In this document: positions 44,349-54,724 of the stretch, in pieces
How the letters are laid out: the number at the start of each line of letters is the position of its first letter
Numbering within the stretch: position 1 is the first letter of the stretch
Source: Chalciporus piperatus
Taxonomy: Eukaryota > Basidiomycota > Agaricomycetes > Boletales > Boletaceae
Direction: 5' to 3'
Assembly: GCA_038093975.1 (NCBI GenBank)
Contig: JBBPTG010000001.1
Span: 1,116,001-1,180,000 of the forward strand
DNA length: 64,000 nucleotides
Made by a program: the position numbers and the translations under genes
The notes under the pieces: model-generated
The model's database searches: none
Told to the model about the DNA's origin: nothing
What the model saw: the letters and a program-made list of their open reading frames with translations, nothing else

Positions 44349-46053
44349 TCAAGCCCCTGCAACACCATACTTGCGAAGTGTTGCTTGCCAGTCGCCAAGT
44401 TCCCCTCTCCCCATCGTAACAATAGTTGCCTTATTGCCCGACTGCGGGCCAAACAGGCGATTCGCTACACGCCTGACGCATTCGGGGGTGACCTTGTCGA
44501 TTGCCGCCGTCATATCTGTCACGGGTATCTTGCAGCCATGCACGAGGATCTAGGATGAATGAATTAAGTAGGGAACGCGGAGCACAGGCTTGCCGTCATA
44601 CCTGACGGCCGAGATCTTCTACTTCCACCGCTCTGCTCTCCAGCGCCATCATCAAGCTGGATTGGAGTTGATTTTTAGCGCGTTGCAATTCAACCTCTGG
44701 CACGCTTTGGTATATCAGCAAGCTAAGTTGGTGCACGAGATGAGGGAGAATTTGAGCGGGGGTGTTACCCCGTTGCTTGGGGATGTCAGGGACAAATGAG
44801 GCCCATAGTCCGAAGAGCGACGAATCTGTGTAAATATGGTGGAAGGATGCGCAGTGATCCACTTGGGGGAAGTGGTTGAGAACGTGGGTGTATAATCGGG
44901 AGTACATCCCCTTTCCAGGGCCACCTACATGGTGTGAGAAAAATGCGCTTGAGCTAAAACGTCATACTCACCAGCGGAGAAACTCCCACCGCCCCCAAGG
45001 AGGACCTGCATCGTTGCAAGAGCATAGATATCGTCATCATGAATACCGACACCTTCATATCCGAGATAGAGATGGTCAAAATCTACCGTGGTACTTGGAA
45101 TATGGCGGATACCACCGACGTAATGCGCGTGAGGATTGAGTGAAGGTGCGTCTCCCGAAGCAGAGGGGGAGTACAAGTACGATGATGCCGCGCGGGTCAA
45201 CGATTTATATAGTGATGGTGATGAAGTGGGCAGGAGATGTGGTGGGACACCTTGTACAGTCGAAGGCCGTGGGGATGGGGATGGGGCAGACGTTGATGGG
45301 GTGGCTTTGAGCGACGAGAAGTGCTTATCGACCAGCTCGACGAGTTGCTCATGCTGCATTCCGGCACCTGCAATCACCATACGCTCCGGACGGTACCAAT
45401 CCGAGATACATTGGCGGAGAAGGTCACCGGTCATAAGGTCGATACGTTCGTCCGGGCATACCAAAGGGTTCCCCAAGCCCTTTCCGCCATATGCTACACC
45501 ATGGAGCACTTCTGGCAGTACCATTTCTGGTTTATTGCCGATTTCTCGAATTTCATAGAGGGCAGCATCTTTTTGTATCTCCATTTCTTCCGACAAGAAA
45601 GATGGATTGAGGACGGTGTCGGATATCAGAGACAGCGCTAAGGGAGTCGCCTGATCGAAATGAGAGGATTGGTACATGATGGACTCTCGGGAGGATGAAC
45701 ACATGATTTGACCTCCTAGTCGGTCCATTGCGGTAGCCATGTCGGCTTCGGAGCGGGTGTGTGTCGTCTGATTTATTGGTCTTCAGACACGAGTGACTTT
45801 GCATTGATGAAATAATTACCTTGAAAGCCATCCTGTCCAGGAAATGGCTGGCTCCAGCGGTGGATGGAAGTTCATAACGCGACCCAGCGTCGATGTAAAG
45901 CCCAACAGACGAAAAATGACCGGGAGTCGACTCTGTGGCGACCCGAATCTTGTTGGGGAGAGTAGTTAGCTGCAATGGCGGTAACGAAGCTTGGGAGAGT
46001 TGTCGTCGTTGTAACTTTGCATTGCGTATGACTGAACCTGCCGCTCGCTTCAT
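44349..46053 (-). CDS. MAS2: Mitochondrial processing peptidase alpha subunit
   Basis: Recognises presequences and works with the catalytic beta subunit to remove them in the matrix. The start MKRAAGSVIRNAKLQRRQLS is a typical basic, acid-free presequence. The M16-fold N-half follows (LPNKIRVATESTPGHFSSVG, YIDAGSRYE). The zinc site is degenerate (GASHFLDRMAFK joined to TTHTRS; no HxxEH), as expected for alpha. The glycine-rich loop [20 protein letters not shown] is spliced from two exons and is the hallmark of the alpha subunit. A Ser/Pro-rich insertion lies near SPSPRPSTVQGVPPHLLP. The C-terminus ends LRKYGVAGA. Length is close to the fungal norm. The 4-exon structure is clear from motif continuity. 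Confidence 0.94.
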
Positions 46054-46138
46054 GACGAGTGAATGTACAGAGTCAAACCGTCAGACTCACATCCAAGGTC
46101 TGCTTAGGCAATGACATCGGCCGAAAGAGGCAAAATGA

Positions 46139-46210
46139 AGACCCCACCGTGGTTTGAACACGGGACCGCACGATCTGCAATCGTGTGCTCTACCACTGAG
46201 CTATAGAGTC
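46139..46210 (-). tRNA. tRNA-Cys(GCA), copy 1
   Basis: Cloverleaf read on the minus strand. Acceptor GACTCTA pairs with TGGGGTC using two G-U pairs. D arm GCTC/GAGC; anticodon stem CACGA/TCGTG with loop TTGCAGA, giving anticodon GCA. The T arm is CCGTG/CACGG around TTCAAAC. U73 is the expected Cys discriminator. There is no intron. It differs from copy 2 only by A in place of G in the T loop (TTCGAAC there). A short T4 run follows on the minus strand as terminator. Confidence 0.93.
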
Positions 46211-46284
46211 GATTGGCCAACGAGCTGGATGGAGAAGCCAATAATCACCTTGAAAAGCACAGGAAGAGAAAACAAAACAAAAAA

Positions 46285-46356
46285 AGACCCCACCGTGGTT
46301 CGAACACGGGACCGCACGATCTGCAATCGTGTGCTCTACCACTGAGCTATAGAGTC
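46285..46356 (-). tRNA. tRNA-Cys(GCA), copy 2
   Basis: Identical to copy 1 except for the T loop, here the consensus TTCGAAC. Same strand, 146 bp away, with a longer T7 terminator. The pair is a recent tandem duplication or one kept alike by conversion. Confidence 0.95.
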
Positions 46357-46432
46357 GATGGGCAAGCGGCACGTGGATTGTGAAAAGATATGACCAGCAA
46401 GTTCACATTACAGCAATCTATCAAAGTGCAGT

Positions 46433-47458
46433 CTAAGCAACCTCCTCTCCGACTGTCCACCTGGCAAATTCAAGGACCTCTACACCCCCCTCTTCATCGT
46501 CTTTCACCATTCCACGTTCGCGACCCCATTCACGCAAGGCAGCGCCCACGGTGACCTGCCCTCCCATCATCATGAAAGGCTGGTTATACAATGATGTTTC
46601 ATCGTTTGTTGATTGGATCGACAAGGTCTCGAATCCCGCGATCTGGCGAGCGACAGCCCGCTCTAGTCGCTCCATGTGCTGCATAAAAGTCGCTGAGGCA
46701 AGATGACCGCTGAGGTCAGGGGCTTTCAGCGCGAGCACGGCGAGAGAGCCAATGCGTCCCTGGTTGCCAGAGGGTGTGGCCCCGTGTAAATAAGGAGCCA
46801 GGCGAAGGCCAAGGGTCCCGGAGTGCCTTGGGAGAGGAGTGTGAACCACGGAAATAGCGCGTCTCAGCGACACCTTTTCGCCGACCTTGGAAATTAGGTC
46901 TTGAATGGCACTGGACACTGTGGAAGACGGTCGGAAATTAGGATTTGTTTGTGAGAGGAGAGGGGCGTCATTAAGAATGTGCAGTGGACAGGATTGGATG
47001 AAGTTTGTTGAATCGACGCGTTCCGTGATAAAGGCAGTGGTATGTGCTATGTCGGCAGCGAGTTGCGTAAATAGTTCGTTTCTTGCGACGAAATCAGTTT
47101 CGCAATTCAACTCGACCATGGCTGCTCGGAGTCCACCATTCGGCGCGGATGATGCATTGCCAGCTGAGAGCATGCAGACACTAACAAGTCCTTCACGCGC
47201 CTCGCGTCCAGCGAGCTTGGCAGCCTTTTGAGCTCCAGAGATGGCTAAATCCTTCTCTAACCATGCCATCGCCGCCTCCAGGTTATTCCCGCTTGCGCTC
47301 AGCGCATCCCGAGCCTTCGATATTGGGACATCCGTCAATTTGCGGAGTTGGGCAACCAACTGCACCGAAGGTTTGGAGGTGGTAGAATACAAGAATTTTG
47401 CAGTATGACGCGTCGACCGCGTTTGCCTGAGTTCTCGTCGAGCCACGGAGAGAAGCAT
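46433..47458 (-). CDS. TSFM: Mitochondrial elongation factor Ts
   Basis: Guanine nucleotide exchange factor for mitochondrial EF-Tu. Single exon, 341 aa, starting MLLSVARRELRQTRSTRHTA, a basic presequence. An in-frame upstream ATG at 47581 would add a 41-residue segment that is not presequence-like, so 47458 is preferred. The UBA-like N-domain is LVAQLRKLTDVPISKARDAL with LEAAMAWLEKDL. The EF-Ts core has REGLVSVCMLSAG, AMVELNCETDFVARNELFTQ and HLASATFMQHME. The weakly conserved C-half ends near WTVGEEVA. A linker near SCPLHILNDAPLL is longer than in bacteria. No intron in over 1 kb is uncommon here. Confidence 0.9.
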   Translation of the reverse strand: MLLSVARRELRQTRSTRHTAKFLYSTTSKPSVQLVAQLRKLTDVPISKARDALSASGNNLEAAMAWLEKDLAISGAQKAAKLAGREAREGLVSVCMLSAGNASSAPNGGLRAAMVELNCETDFVARNELFTQLAADIAHTTAFITERVDSTNFIQSCPLHILNDAPLLSQTNPNFRPSSTVSSAIQDLISKVGEKVSLRRAISVVHTPLPRHSGTLGLRLAPYLHGATPSGNQGRIGSLAVLALKAPDLSGHLASATFMQHMERLERAVARQIAGFETLSIQSTNDETSLYNQPFMMMGGQVTVGAALREWGRERGMVKDDEEGGVEVLEFARWTVGEEVA

Positions 47459-47643
47459 AATGGTATGCAAGTGGTATGGTCTGATGAACGATCGTGAAAA
47501 CGGAGACGGCTCTTTACCACGTGACTCGAAAAATGTGACTATAACTGGATATGGATGATGCAAATACCAAAGGTTTGCCAAAGGTTGTCATCGTTTAGTT
47601 CTACCCAAGTTCTACCCTTGAGGTCTTCCAGACTGCCCTTGAC
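47459..47643. promoter_or_regulatory. Divergent promoter, EF-Ts / NAF1
   Basis: Only 185 bp lie between the starts of the two genes, so it must serve both. No TATA box was seen. Confidence 0.45.
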
Positions 47644-49401
47644 ATGGACTTTGGGTTCAAGTTCAAGATTCCCTCCGCTATCCCGCAAGACCTCCTCCTT
47701 ATCCAGGACCTAATTGGAATACTTCCCCCTCCCGTGACTCTGAAGAGTGTTCCAGGGGACGATTCTAGCGACGATTCTATTGCCAGTACGGACAATGAGA
47801 TAGAAAGTGAGGATGAGGTAGAGGCTGATCTCCTTCTTCGTGATGAAGAAAATGGGATGCCAACGTGAGTATTGTGAACACATCACTCCGGGGGCATATT
47901 AACTCTGATCGTCAGAACCAACCCAGAGTCGGAGTCGAGCTCAGAATCGGAATCGGAGACTAGCTCTGCTTCGGACTCTGAAGATGACTCTGTGCAGGAC
48001 CAATCTTCCGTCCCTCTGGCACGACAACCTGCGGGTGACGACGACGACGAGTCTGGGGTAGCATCGGCCTCCACCTACCTCCAGACTAAAAACGAGGTTG
48101 TCGATCCAAATATCATAGTTCCGACCATTACCGAAGTCGAGCCAACCGACACTCTGGAAAAGGTTGGGGAGATTATCAGTATCGTTGGGAATGTCGTTAT
48201 TGTAAAAGGTCTCCCCGCGGACCATGTAAAATCCCTATCCGCGCGTGCTCTCGATGCCGAGTCTCTACTCGTCTTTGAAGACCGAAGAGTTTTTGGATAC
48301 GTGCGTCATATTGTATTCGGCATGGTTTCATTGGCAATTGACTTTCTATTAGGTATACGATACATTCGGCCCAACTTCTCAACCTCTGTATCAAGTCAAG
48401 TTTAGCCAGGAATATCCGCTTGATCCGGACAAAGTCCGGGTGTCACGAGAGGTGTTCCATGTTCCACAACGAAGTCACTTCGTGTTTGTAAATCAGCTCA
48501 AAAAATTGCGTGGCAGTGACGCCAGTAATATCCACGACGAAGAACCTGCAGAAGATGACCTTGAATTTTCCGACGACGAGAAAGAGGCTGCCTTTAAGGC
48601 ACAGCGAAAAAAGAGGTGAGTGTCACTATCTTCATATAAGGTTCTCCACAAACGCAGCATTATAGGCGTGGACACTCTGTGTCTTCTTCGAGGCATTCCA
48701 CACCGGCTCCGTCTCGATCACATTCTGATGATATGGTCGATGACTCGTATCGCGGTGTAAACCCATACGATGCCCATGGCCCGTATGATGACGATTATCA
48801 TCTCGCAGGCCCGTCAAGACCGCCGCCTGCACCTTACGATGATCCATACGCTGAGCTTCCCAGCTCAGATTCTCGTATATCTCCCCTAGAACCCGACCCC
48901 AGTCCTATGATCGCAGGAGAGTACAATCGGCGGAATGAGGGTGCCGGTTTCAAGGCAATCCGCGGACGTTTCTCCGGCCGTGGTGCGCGAGGGAGGGGGG
49001 ATCGAAATCGACAATCCCGGAACAGCCCGAGGCGAGGATTCCATACCCAGTCTGGGGGGCCACAACGAACGTTCGACTCTGGAACCTACCCGGTGGTTGA
49101 AGGTGCGACTGGATATGGACAAACTCTGGAAGCGATCACTGGCTATCACCCGGCTTCGATGTCGTGGTCTTCCCTCGAGGCAGAGAACATCCAAAATTAC
49201 CCACCCTCTTTCGTCCAACCACACATCAATCCACGCTTCGCGTCTGCTTTTGGACTAAATCTACCTCCTGGGTCCATGAATCCATGGGCTTCGCAGAATG
49301 CCTCTTATTACCCGTCTCAATCACAACAATCGCCTGACGCATGGACAGAGCACGGTGGGACAGGATCTGAAGCTGAAGGAGATAGATATACACCAATGTA
49401 G
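47644..49401 (+). CDS. NAF1: H/ACA snoRNP assembly factor NAF1
   Basis: Nuclear factor that binds Cbf5 and precedes Gar1 during H/ACA snoRNP assembly. It starts MDFGFKFKIPSAIPQDLLLI. An acidic, Ser-rich region (SESSSESESETSSASDSEDD) precedes the Gar1/Naf1 beta-barrel: EVEPTDTLEKVGEIISIVGN, VVIVKGLPADHVKSLSARAL, ESLLVFEDRRVFGY joined to IYDTFGPTSQPLYQVKFSQ. The stretch YPLDPDKVRVSREVFHVPQR follows. Then come EEPAEDDLEFSDDEKEAAFK and an RGG-type tail (RGRFSGRGARGRGDRNRQSR). The Gar1-like core with an acidic arm and RG tail is diagnostic. Stop at 49399-49401. The gene is complete. Confidence 0.94.
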
Positions 49402-49765
49402 TCCAGCAGCTGAGTCTCAAATTCCAATTTATTCGCAGGCGTTGCAGACGTCCAGGTCCTGCTTGTCGAAAACAGGGATAATGTACCAAGGCAGACTCTT
49501 AGCGGCTACCGGATGGTCGAGCTTCCCATCTGGGCCGTATGTCCCATCAAGACTCGATGATGGGAGGATTTCGTGATTCTATCAATCTTCTATGTTGAAT
49601 GTACTGTCAAAGCCCGAAGAGCGAGCGACATGTCCAACACGTACCTCCCCTGGGCAACTAATTTGAGCAAAACATAGTTGTCAATTCTTCCCAAGGAAAA
49701 TGTTCTCCGATCGCTCGGTTCAGTTGCTTCTAGGTGCTTGTAACCCCGACATAAGTACACATGTC
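49402..49765. other. Intergenic region between NAF1 and a small unknown gene
   Basis: 364 bp with no recognised gene; it should hold the NAF1 3' UTR and the next promoter. Confidence 0.4.
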
Positions 49766-50268
49766 ATGCAGATTTTTCGTTGGTCTGAACAAAATCCGTC
49801 GTCGAGCAATTCGCTCACCTTTTTGGACCGTCGTTCATGACGCGCTCCGTCGATTCCTCCCACCTGCTCCACCGAGTACCCAGGTGTATGTCATTTCCAG
49901 AGTCTTGAACATACTGTCTCTGACGTGCCTTTTAACGCAGGGCCTCTTGATGCAAACTCAGGTAAATCCCTCGCCGGCCATGCTTAACGTGACTACTGTA
50001 ATACCGCAAGTTCTAGGACGCAGACGTTGCTGGAAGCCCTTCTGACTGTTGGACCATCCACGGTGAGTGATTTTTCCCCAAATAATTGTGCGTTATTCAT
50101 TCCCCTGCCGTTGGACGCTCGCAAGGTAGACTGGACTCCATCAGCTGGTACTCATTTATCGACGGTGAATTTGTTCCCATCAGTAAGAACAAGCACACTC
50201 ATATGCGTTTCCGTGCCGAAATTTTTGATTCCCTCAAGGCTCGACCAAGTCTCGCAAAGGAGGACTAA
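49766..50268 (+). CDS. Small unknown protein (about 88 aa)
   Basis: A spliced gene with exons near 49766-49829, 49941-49961, 50024-50062 and 50126-50268. Total coding length is divisible by three. It starts MQIFRWSEQNPSSSNSLTFL. The last exon is best supported: RLDSISWYSFIDGEFVPISK, then NKHTHMRFRAEIFDSLKARP and SLAKED before TAA. Codon choice and intron ends look genuine. The join of exons 1 and 2 is uncertain because a TGA lies in frame if the first intron is shorter. I do not recognise the family. No signal peptide or membrane helix. Confidence 0.5.
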
Positions 50269-50425
50269 GTAGACAGTTTCGCTTTCTGTTTCGCTTTCTT
50301 GGTGATGGAAGGGAGAAAATGTCTGTTGAACTTTTGGTGCGATTGCAATGTAGCGACGAAATGAAAAATGCTGTTCTCAACTGTATCTCTCTGTGCACGA
50401 GCTGCAATCGATTCACCCAATCGAG

Positions 50426-50959
50426 ATGCCACCACCCATCAACCATCCGTGCCTTCATCTAGAGGTTCTACCACAGACGTTCTCAGTCAAAAAATATCCT
50501 TCTACCGATGAGATACCCTCCAGTGCCCTCAGTGAACTGAACGTATCAAAGAGCACAACGGGAATCATCTCCGTCACTCGAACAGCAGACGAGATCTCCA
50601 TCGTTAGTGAGGCAGCTAACGATGAAGGAGAATGGAGATGCATCAAGATAGCGGGTCCGATGGATTTCGGTTCATATCTCGCTTGGCGCTCTTCCATGCC
50701 TGCATGCTGACCCGATAACAGAGCTGACGGGGGTGATTGGCAGTTTTGCAGCACCTCTGAAAGATGCTAGAATTCCGATGTTCGCCATCTCTACCTGGTT
50801 GGTACACTCCAGGAAATTCCTTGCAAATTTGGACTGATTCAAGGGATGTTCAGGAATACCGACTATATCCTGGTACCAAAAGAAAAGGTGGTAGATGCTG
50901 TCCATGCCCTGGGTGACGATGGTTGGCTGTTCACTGAACATTCTGTTCTCCGCCCTTGA
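50426..50959 (+). CDS. ACT-domain protein (CASTOR-like, ACT_7)
   Basis: Exons 50426-50669, 50722-50797 and 50854-50959, giving 141 aa. The sequence has two ACT-like halves: LHLEVLPQTFSVKKYPSTDE with GIISVTRTADEISIVSEA, then GEWRCIKIAGPMDF joined to ELTGVIGSFAAPLKDARIPM and FAISTWNTDYILVPKEKVVD. This matches the ACT_7 domain of CASTOR arginine sensors and of related fungal proteins of unknown ligand. The last intron is recognised from TG|GTTGGT to TTCAG, which rebuilds STWNTDYI. An amino-acid-sensing role is inferred from the family only. The start at 50426 could be 33 nt earlier. Confidence 0.8.
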
Positions 50960-51250
50960 TGTAAAGTCGGAAGTGGATGAGAAACGTACACTTTCAAGTT
51001 GCGATTGCTTTTCGAAGCTAGTCCTAGTCCTATCAGTAACTAGCGAGTGCGAGTAAACAGTCAACATCGCGGCTTCGTGAGCGATTTCTTCGACAACAAC
51101 GGGTCGGGTCGCCTTTGCCATTGCTCTCGGGAGCAGGTCACTGGCTGTGATCTCGACTCGTTATACTATCCTACCTCAACCCTGCAGTCAGACCTAGTCA
51201 GACATCGCTGAAACGCGACCACTGACAAGCGCTGGCGAAGTTCTCAGACC

Positions 51251-52729
51251 ATGGCACATGCATCCCATGCTCCAGCCTCACATCCTCATCAGAAACGTGT
51301 TCTACCCTCACGTTCTCGTCGTGGTGGTCCTTGGATAGGAAGTTGTGATGTCGACCTCATGATTTTGGATGCACAAAAACGACGATGTTCGTGACCAAAC
51401 TACCCCCTTGTTGATTCACGCTCACATTCAACCAATCATGCAGCTGACAATGAACCACTCGTCCCAGCCGATACATCATTTCTATTGACAACCAACTCGT
51501 CATTGCTCCAGTCCTCGTCCTCGTCGTCGAGCTTCGGGCTCAATATGTTTGCAAATCAACGGTACTTTGACCGGCCTGATGTCATAAAGGCCTATCGGGA
51601 GCAACTTAACATTCAGACGCCCGAGTTTTCCTTGTTGTCGGAGGACGCAACTGTTGGAGGACGTTTCAGGCCTCGGTCGGGAGAAGTACGTACACCTATT
51701 CTCTCCAGCATGACATCCCACCTCATGTCCACCCTTGATCTTTAGCAAGACAATTCAGACACTTCCGATGCGACGTACGAGAAGCGGCATCGAAAATACG
51801 AGATTTTCGAAAAGCGACAACGACTCCGTGAGAAGGAGAAGCTTAAGCACGAGCAGTACAAACTCAAGGAACGAATAGAGCAGCTCAAAGTCATGGACGG
51901 CTCTGCATTCCTCGGCCTGCCTGCCAACTCGTTCTCGCCACCATCTGTAGCAAATGAAGATAAGTCAGGAGTTGGTCCGCCGAGCGCTCAGATCAATGGC
52001 ACCGCGACCCACGATGAAGGAGAGAGGCGGAGAGAGGAGATGTTGGAGGTCGCGGCAATTTTGGAGGAACGTTACCGAACTCTCCTCCCCTCTGAGAAAA
52101 AACTTGCAGATCTTAAACTTGCGAACGCCTCCACTAGCATGAATATGCAATCCGAAACGCATACACCCATGGAGTCCAATTCGTCTGGAAGGGAATTGTC
52201 CAGGCAGGCCTCGCCGATGCACCATGCTCCTTCGATCATCCTAAAGATCAAGGTCCCTCAGGGTCGTTACAAAGATCACGGTGCTCTTCCTTTGTCCCAC
52301 GGCAACTCTCCCGGAGCTTTACCAAAGCTTTCCCCGCACCCTCCCTTGTCACCTGCGAAGCCTTTCTCCAAGGTTTCGTCAGATACCCTATCATTGTCTT
52401 CTGACCGACCACATAAACGCCGCCGCGCCGAGAGTAGCGAGTCTCCTTCCACTCCAGAGCATGTCACAAAGCTTCCGCACTCTGCTGCACCAAAGGCTGA
52501 GCCGTGTGTACTCATGCAATGGGCTCTTCGTAATCAAGCTGCTCTAAATTCACGAAAGACACAGCGGCATGTTACTGCGTTTGGAACCAAGGTCCCATCG
52601 GAATTGGAGGAGGTCAGGGATTTCGAGCTACCGGAGTGGATTCGTCCAGGTTCCCCGACAGATGGGTCCAATGATCCCAGAGGATCCTCTGTTCTATCAG
52701 CCGAACACTGTTTAGCATCTACATTATAG
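51251..52729 (+). CDS. Probable nuclear protein with conserved N-terminal block (unknown)
   Basis: Exons 51251-51386, 51444-51685 and 51746-52729, giving 453 aa. The N-terminus KRVLPSRSRRGGPWIGSCDV, then DLMILDAQKRR joined to SDNEPLVPADTSFLL, looks conserved. A charged coiled coil follows (KRHRKYEIFEKRQRLREKEK, KLKHEQYKLKERIEQLK). Next is a Ser/Pro-rich part with a nuclear-localisation-like cluster RPHKRRRAES. The end has HVTAFGTKVPSELEEVRDFE and LPEWIRP, an acidic-aromatic short block. The layout resembles chromatin-complex scaffold subunits, but I cannot match a named one with confidence. All junctions keep frame. Confidence 0.72.
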
Positions 52730-52790
52730 CCTCTGCCTATTCCGGGTAATCGTATCGCTCATTATCTTATGTTTATTTCGGTTTACGCAG

Positions 52791-54110
52791 TCATGTAACA
52801 ATTCTACGGTGGGAGTACTGAGTGATAAAGTAAGATATTGAAGTACCCCCGGGCAACCTCGGGTGAAGGAAACTCAACCTGCATTGGTAGGATGTAGCAA
52901 CACTGCAGAGGGAGGGTGGAAATTGCTTACCTGTCCTCGTTACGCGTCCCACAATGCTCGCGTCGATGACTCGCAATGCCTCAGTCTGGGCCTTGAGAGG
53001 GATCTGGTTATTCCGGCCAAGAGCGAGGCGAGTGTATTCCATGGAGTACTTGCGCGCAGGAGCGTATCCAGGTGGAATATAGCTTGCATAGTCGCCACCA
53101 AGTTCTTTCAAAGCCTGGAGTCGTGGGGAATCAAGGGGAGCAGAAACAGGGCCGAACAATTCCTTCAAGTCTGTGTAGGTGGCAGCGGCCACCGCCTCTC
53201 GCTCGGCGGCGTTCTGGTCGCGTAATTTCTGAATGGTCTTCGGCCATGTCTCCCGTTCCCATTCTGCAACCTGTTCCTCGGACATGGCATCCATCTGCTT
53301 TATGAGATCGTATGGGGACTCATTCATGAATTCCTCGTCTTCCTCCTCTTGTACTCCATCTTCCTCGTAATATTCGCCCTGGTCTCCATTGGCGAACCCG
53401 AGATCTTTTTCTCCTCCCTTGACCCATTTCGCAGCTGCATTGTCTCTCGACTTTGCGGACTGCGTTGAGAGGAAAGACGTAGCCCCAAGGGATTCCGTTC
53501 CACGACCATCCCGCTCGGACGTTCTCCGTCGTGCGTACGTGTTCCGATTGGCGCCACGCCTTCCGTTTTTTTCGCGACCATCTGGCCCGGCGTCGGGTTC
53601 CGCACCGAAAGTGCTCCGACGTGCGACCAGGCTCTGATTACCCCGAGGAGTTTCTGTTGCAGGACCATGCGGGTCGGCATCTGATTCCGTATTGAGCGAC
53701 CTCCGACGTGCGAGCGGGTTCTGCTTAGCTCCGAGGCTGTCTGGTCCGCGGTCTTCGAGTTCGGCCATGAAATTCCCCCGATGTGCGGCTGGGCTTCGAT
53801 GGGTTGTTTGAGGCGCAGCACTTCTTTGGCTCAAGCCTGTGGAAATGTTCAGTATGAAAAAGAGTGGTTTGACTGAAACATACGCGAGATGAGTAAAACA
53901 GGTTTGCTCGCAGTCCCTTCCGCGGAAGGCGTCGCCGTGTCAGTGGATTCAGCTGTGGTGTTTTGTGAATCAACGAGCGAAGGAGACGTCTCTAGTCAAC
54001 GTACGCGAAGAGGAAGTTGTGCGAGGCATGAGGTCGCTCTGTCTACGCAGTAAACTGTAGGCTCTGTGGAGGTCCTGTGAGGGATGGCATGTCGCTTGCC
54101 ATGAACGCGT
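52791..54110 (-). CDS. Unknown Arg-rich repeat protein
   Basis: The main exon runs from about 53834 down to 52850. An upstream exon (about 53996-53889) encodes SPSLVDSQNTTAESTDTATP and PVLLISR, and joins LSQRSAAPQTTHRSPAAHR across a GTATGT...CACAG intron. The start is near 54100 but not fixed. The N-half has three to four degenerate copies of a 25-30 residue unit, each with an R-rich core (NPLARRRS, SLVARRS, NTYARRRT) followed by an E/D-A-P-D-G stretch. The middle is very acidic (EEDGVQEEEDEEFMNESPYD). Then MDAMSEEQVAEWERETWPKT, and a C-terminal block ALKELGGDYASYIPPGYAPA and RKYSMEYTRLALGRNNQIPL. The 3' end near 52850-52930 contains a probable intron. No family recognised. Confidence 0.6.
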
Positions 54111-54724
54111 CGAGGTAACGCGGGTCGCGCGAAGCTGGAACATGACGATTGCAAAATGCAATCGACAGTGTTGTGACAGTAGTTCCTGGACCCGAAAGTG
54201 GTCCAGGTCTCACTTTCAAAATTGTGCGTCCACTGATGGGATGTCGGTCCGGATTACCGTCTTTGTCAGCGACGAAACCCCTTTTTCAAAGCTTGTATTC
54301 TGTTGCTCCACAGCTCTCCTCTCCCTCCATCGTGTTGACTAGGACTGTTGTTGCCTTCATCTCACTGTTTGCTCCGTATCCTGACCGTCAATGAGTTGCC
54401 CTTCGTGATTTTGTCTGTGTGATCTGACATAGGTACTACCACTGACTGTGTTCAGCATCATAGTAATTACAGTAATTACTTGGATGATTCCAGCCTGCCA
54501 GAGACCTGGCGAACAATAAAATGTAAATGTGACAAAATTTAGATGCCCCCCATGGCCCCATTCATTGTTACAGTTGCAACGAGGGCATGTTGAACTGCGA
54601 GTCTGGCGGCGGGTCCAGGGTTGCCCGGAGGGCCGTTGAATGTAAGCAAAGTGCAAGTCAAACGCAAGTACAGACTGGGTTTACCACTTTGGGACATGTC
54701 GCATCTCTTACCCTCTCCGCTCGA
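54111..54724. other. Divergent intergenic region
   Basis: 600 bp before the palmitoyltransferase start. It has several short open frames and no motif. The left edge may include the first exon of the preceding minus-strand gene. Confidence 0.4.

Noticed and set aside
47459..47581. Upstream in-frame ATG for mitochondrial EF-Ts
   Set aside because: The added segment contains acidic residues and does not resemble a targeting signal, whereas the ATG at 47458 gives a typical presequence.
50672..51121. 149-codon minus-strand frame
   Set aside because: It overlaps the well supported ACT-domain exons on the plus strand and has no domain.
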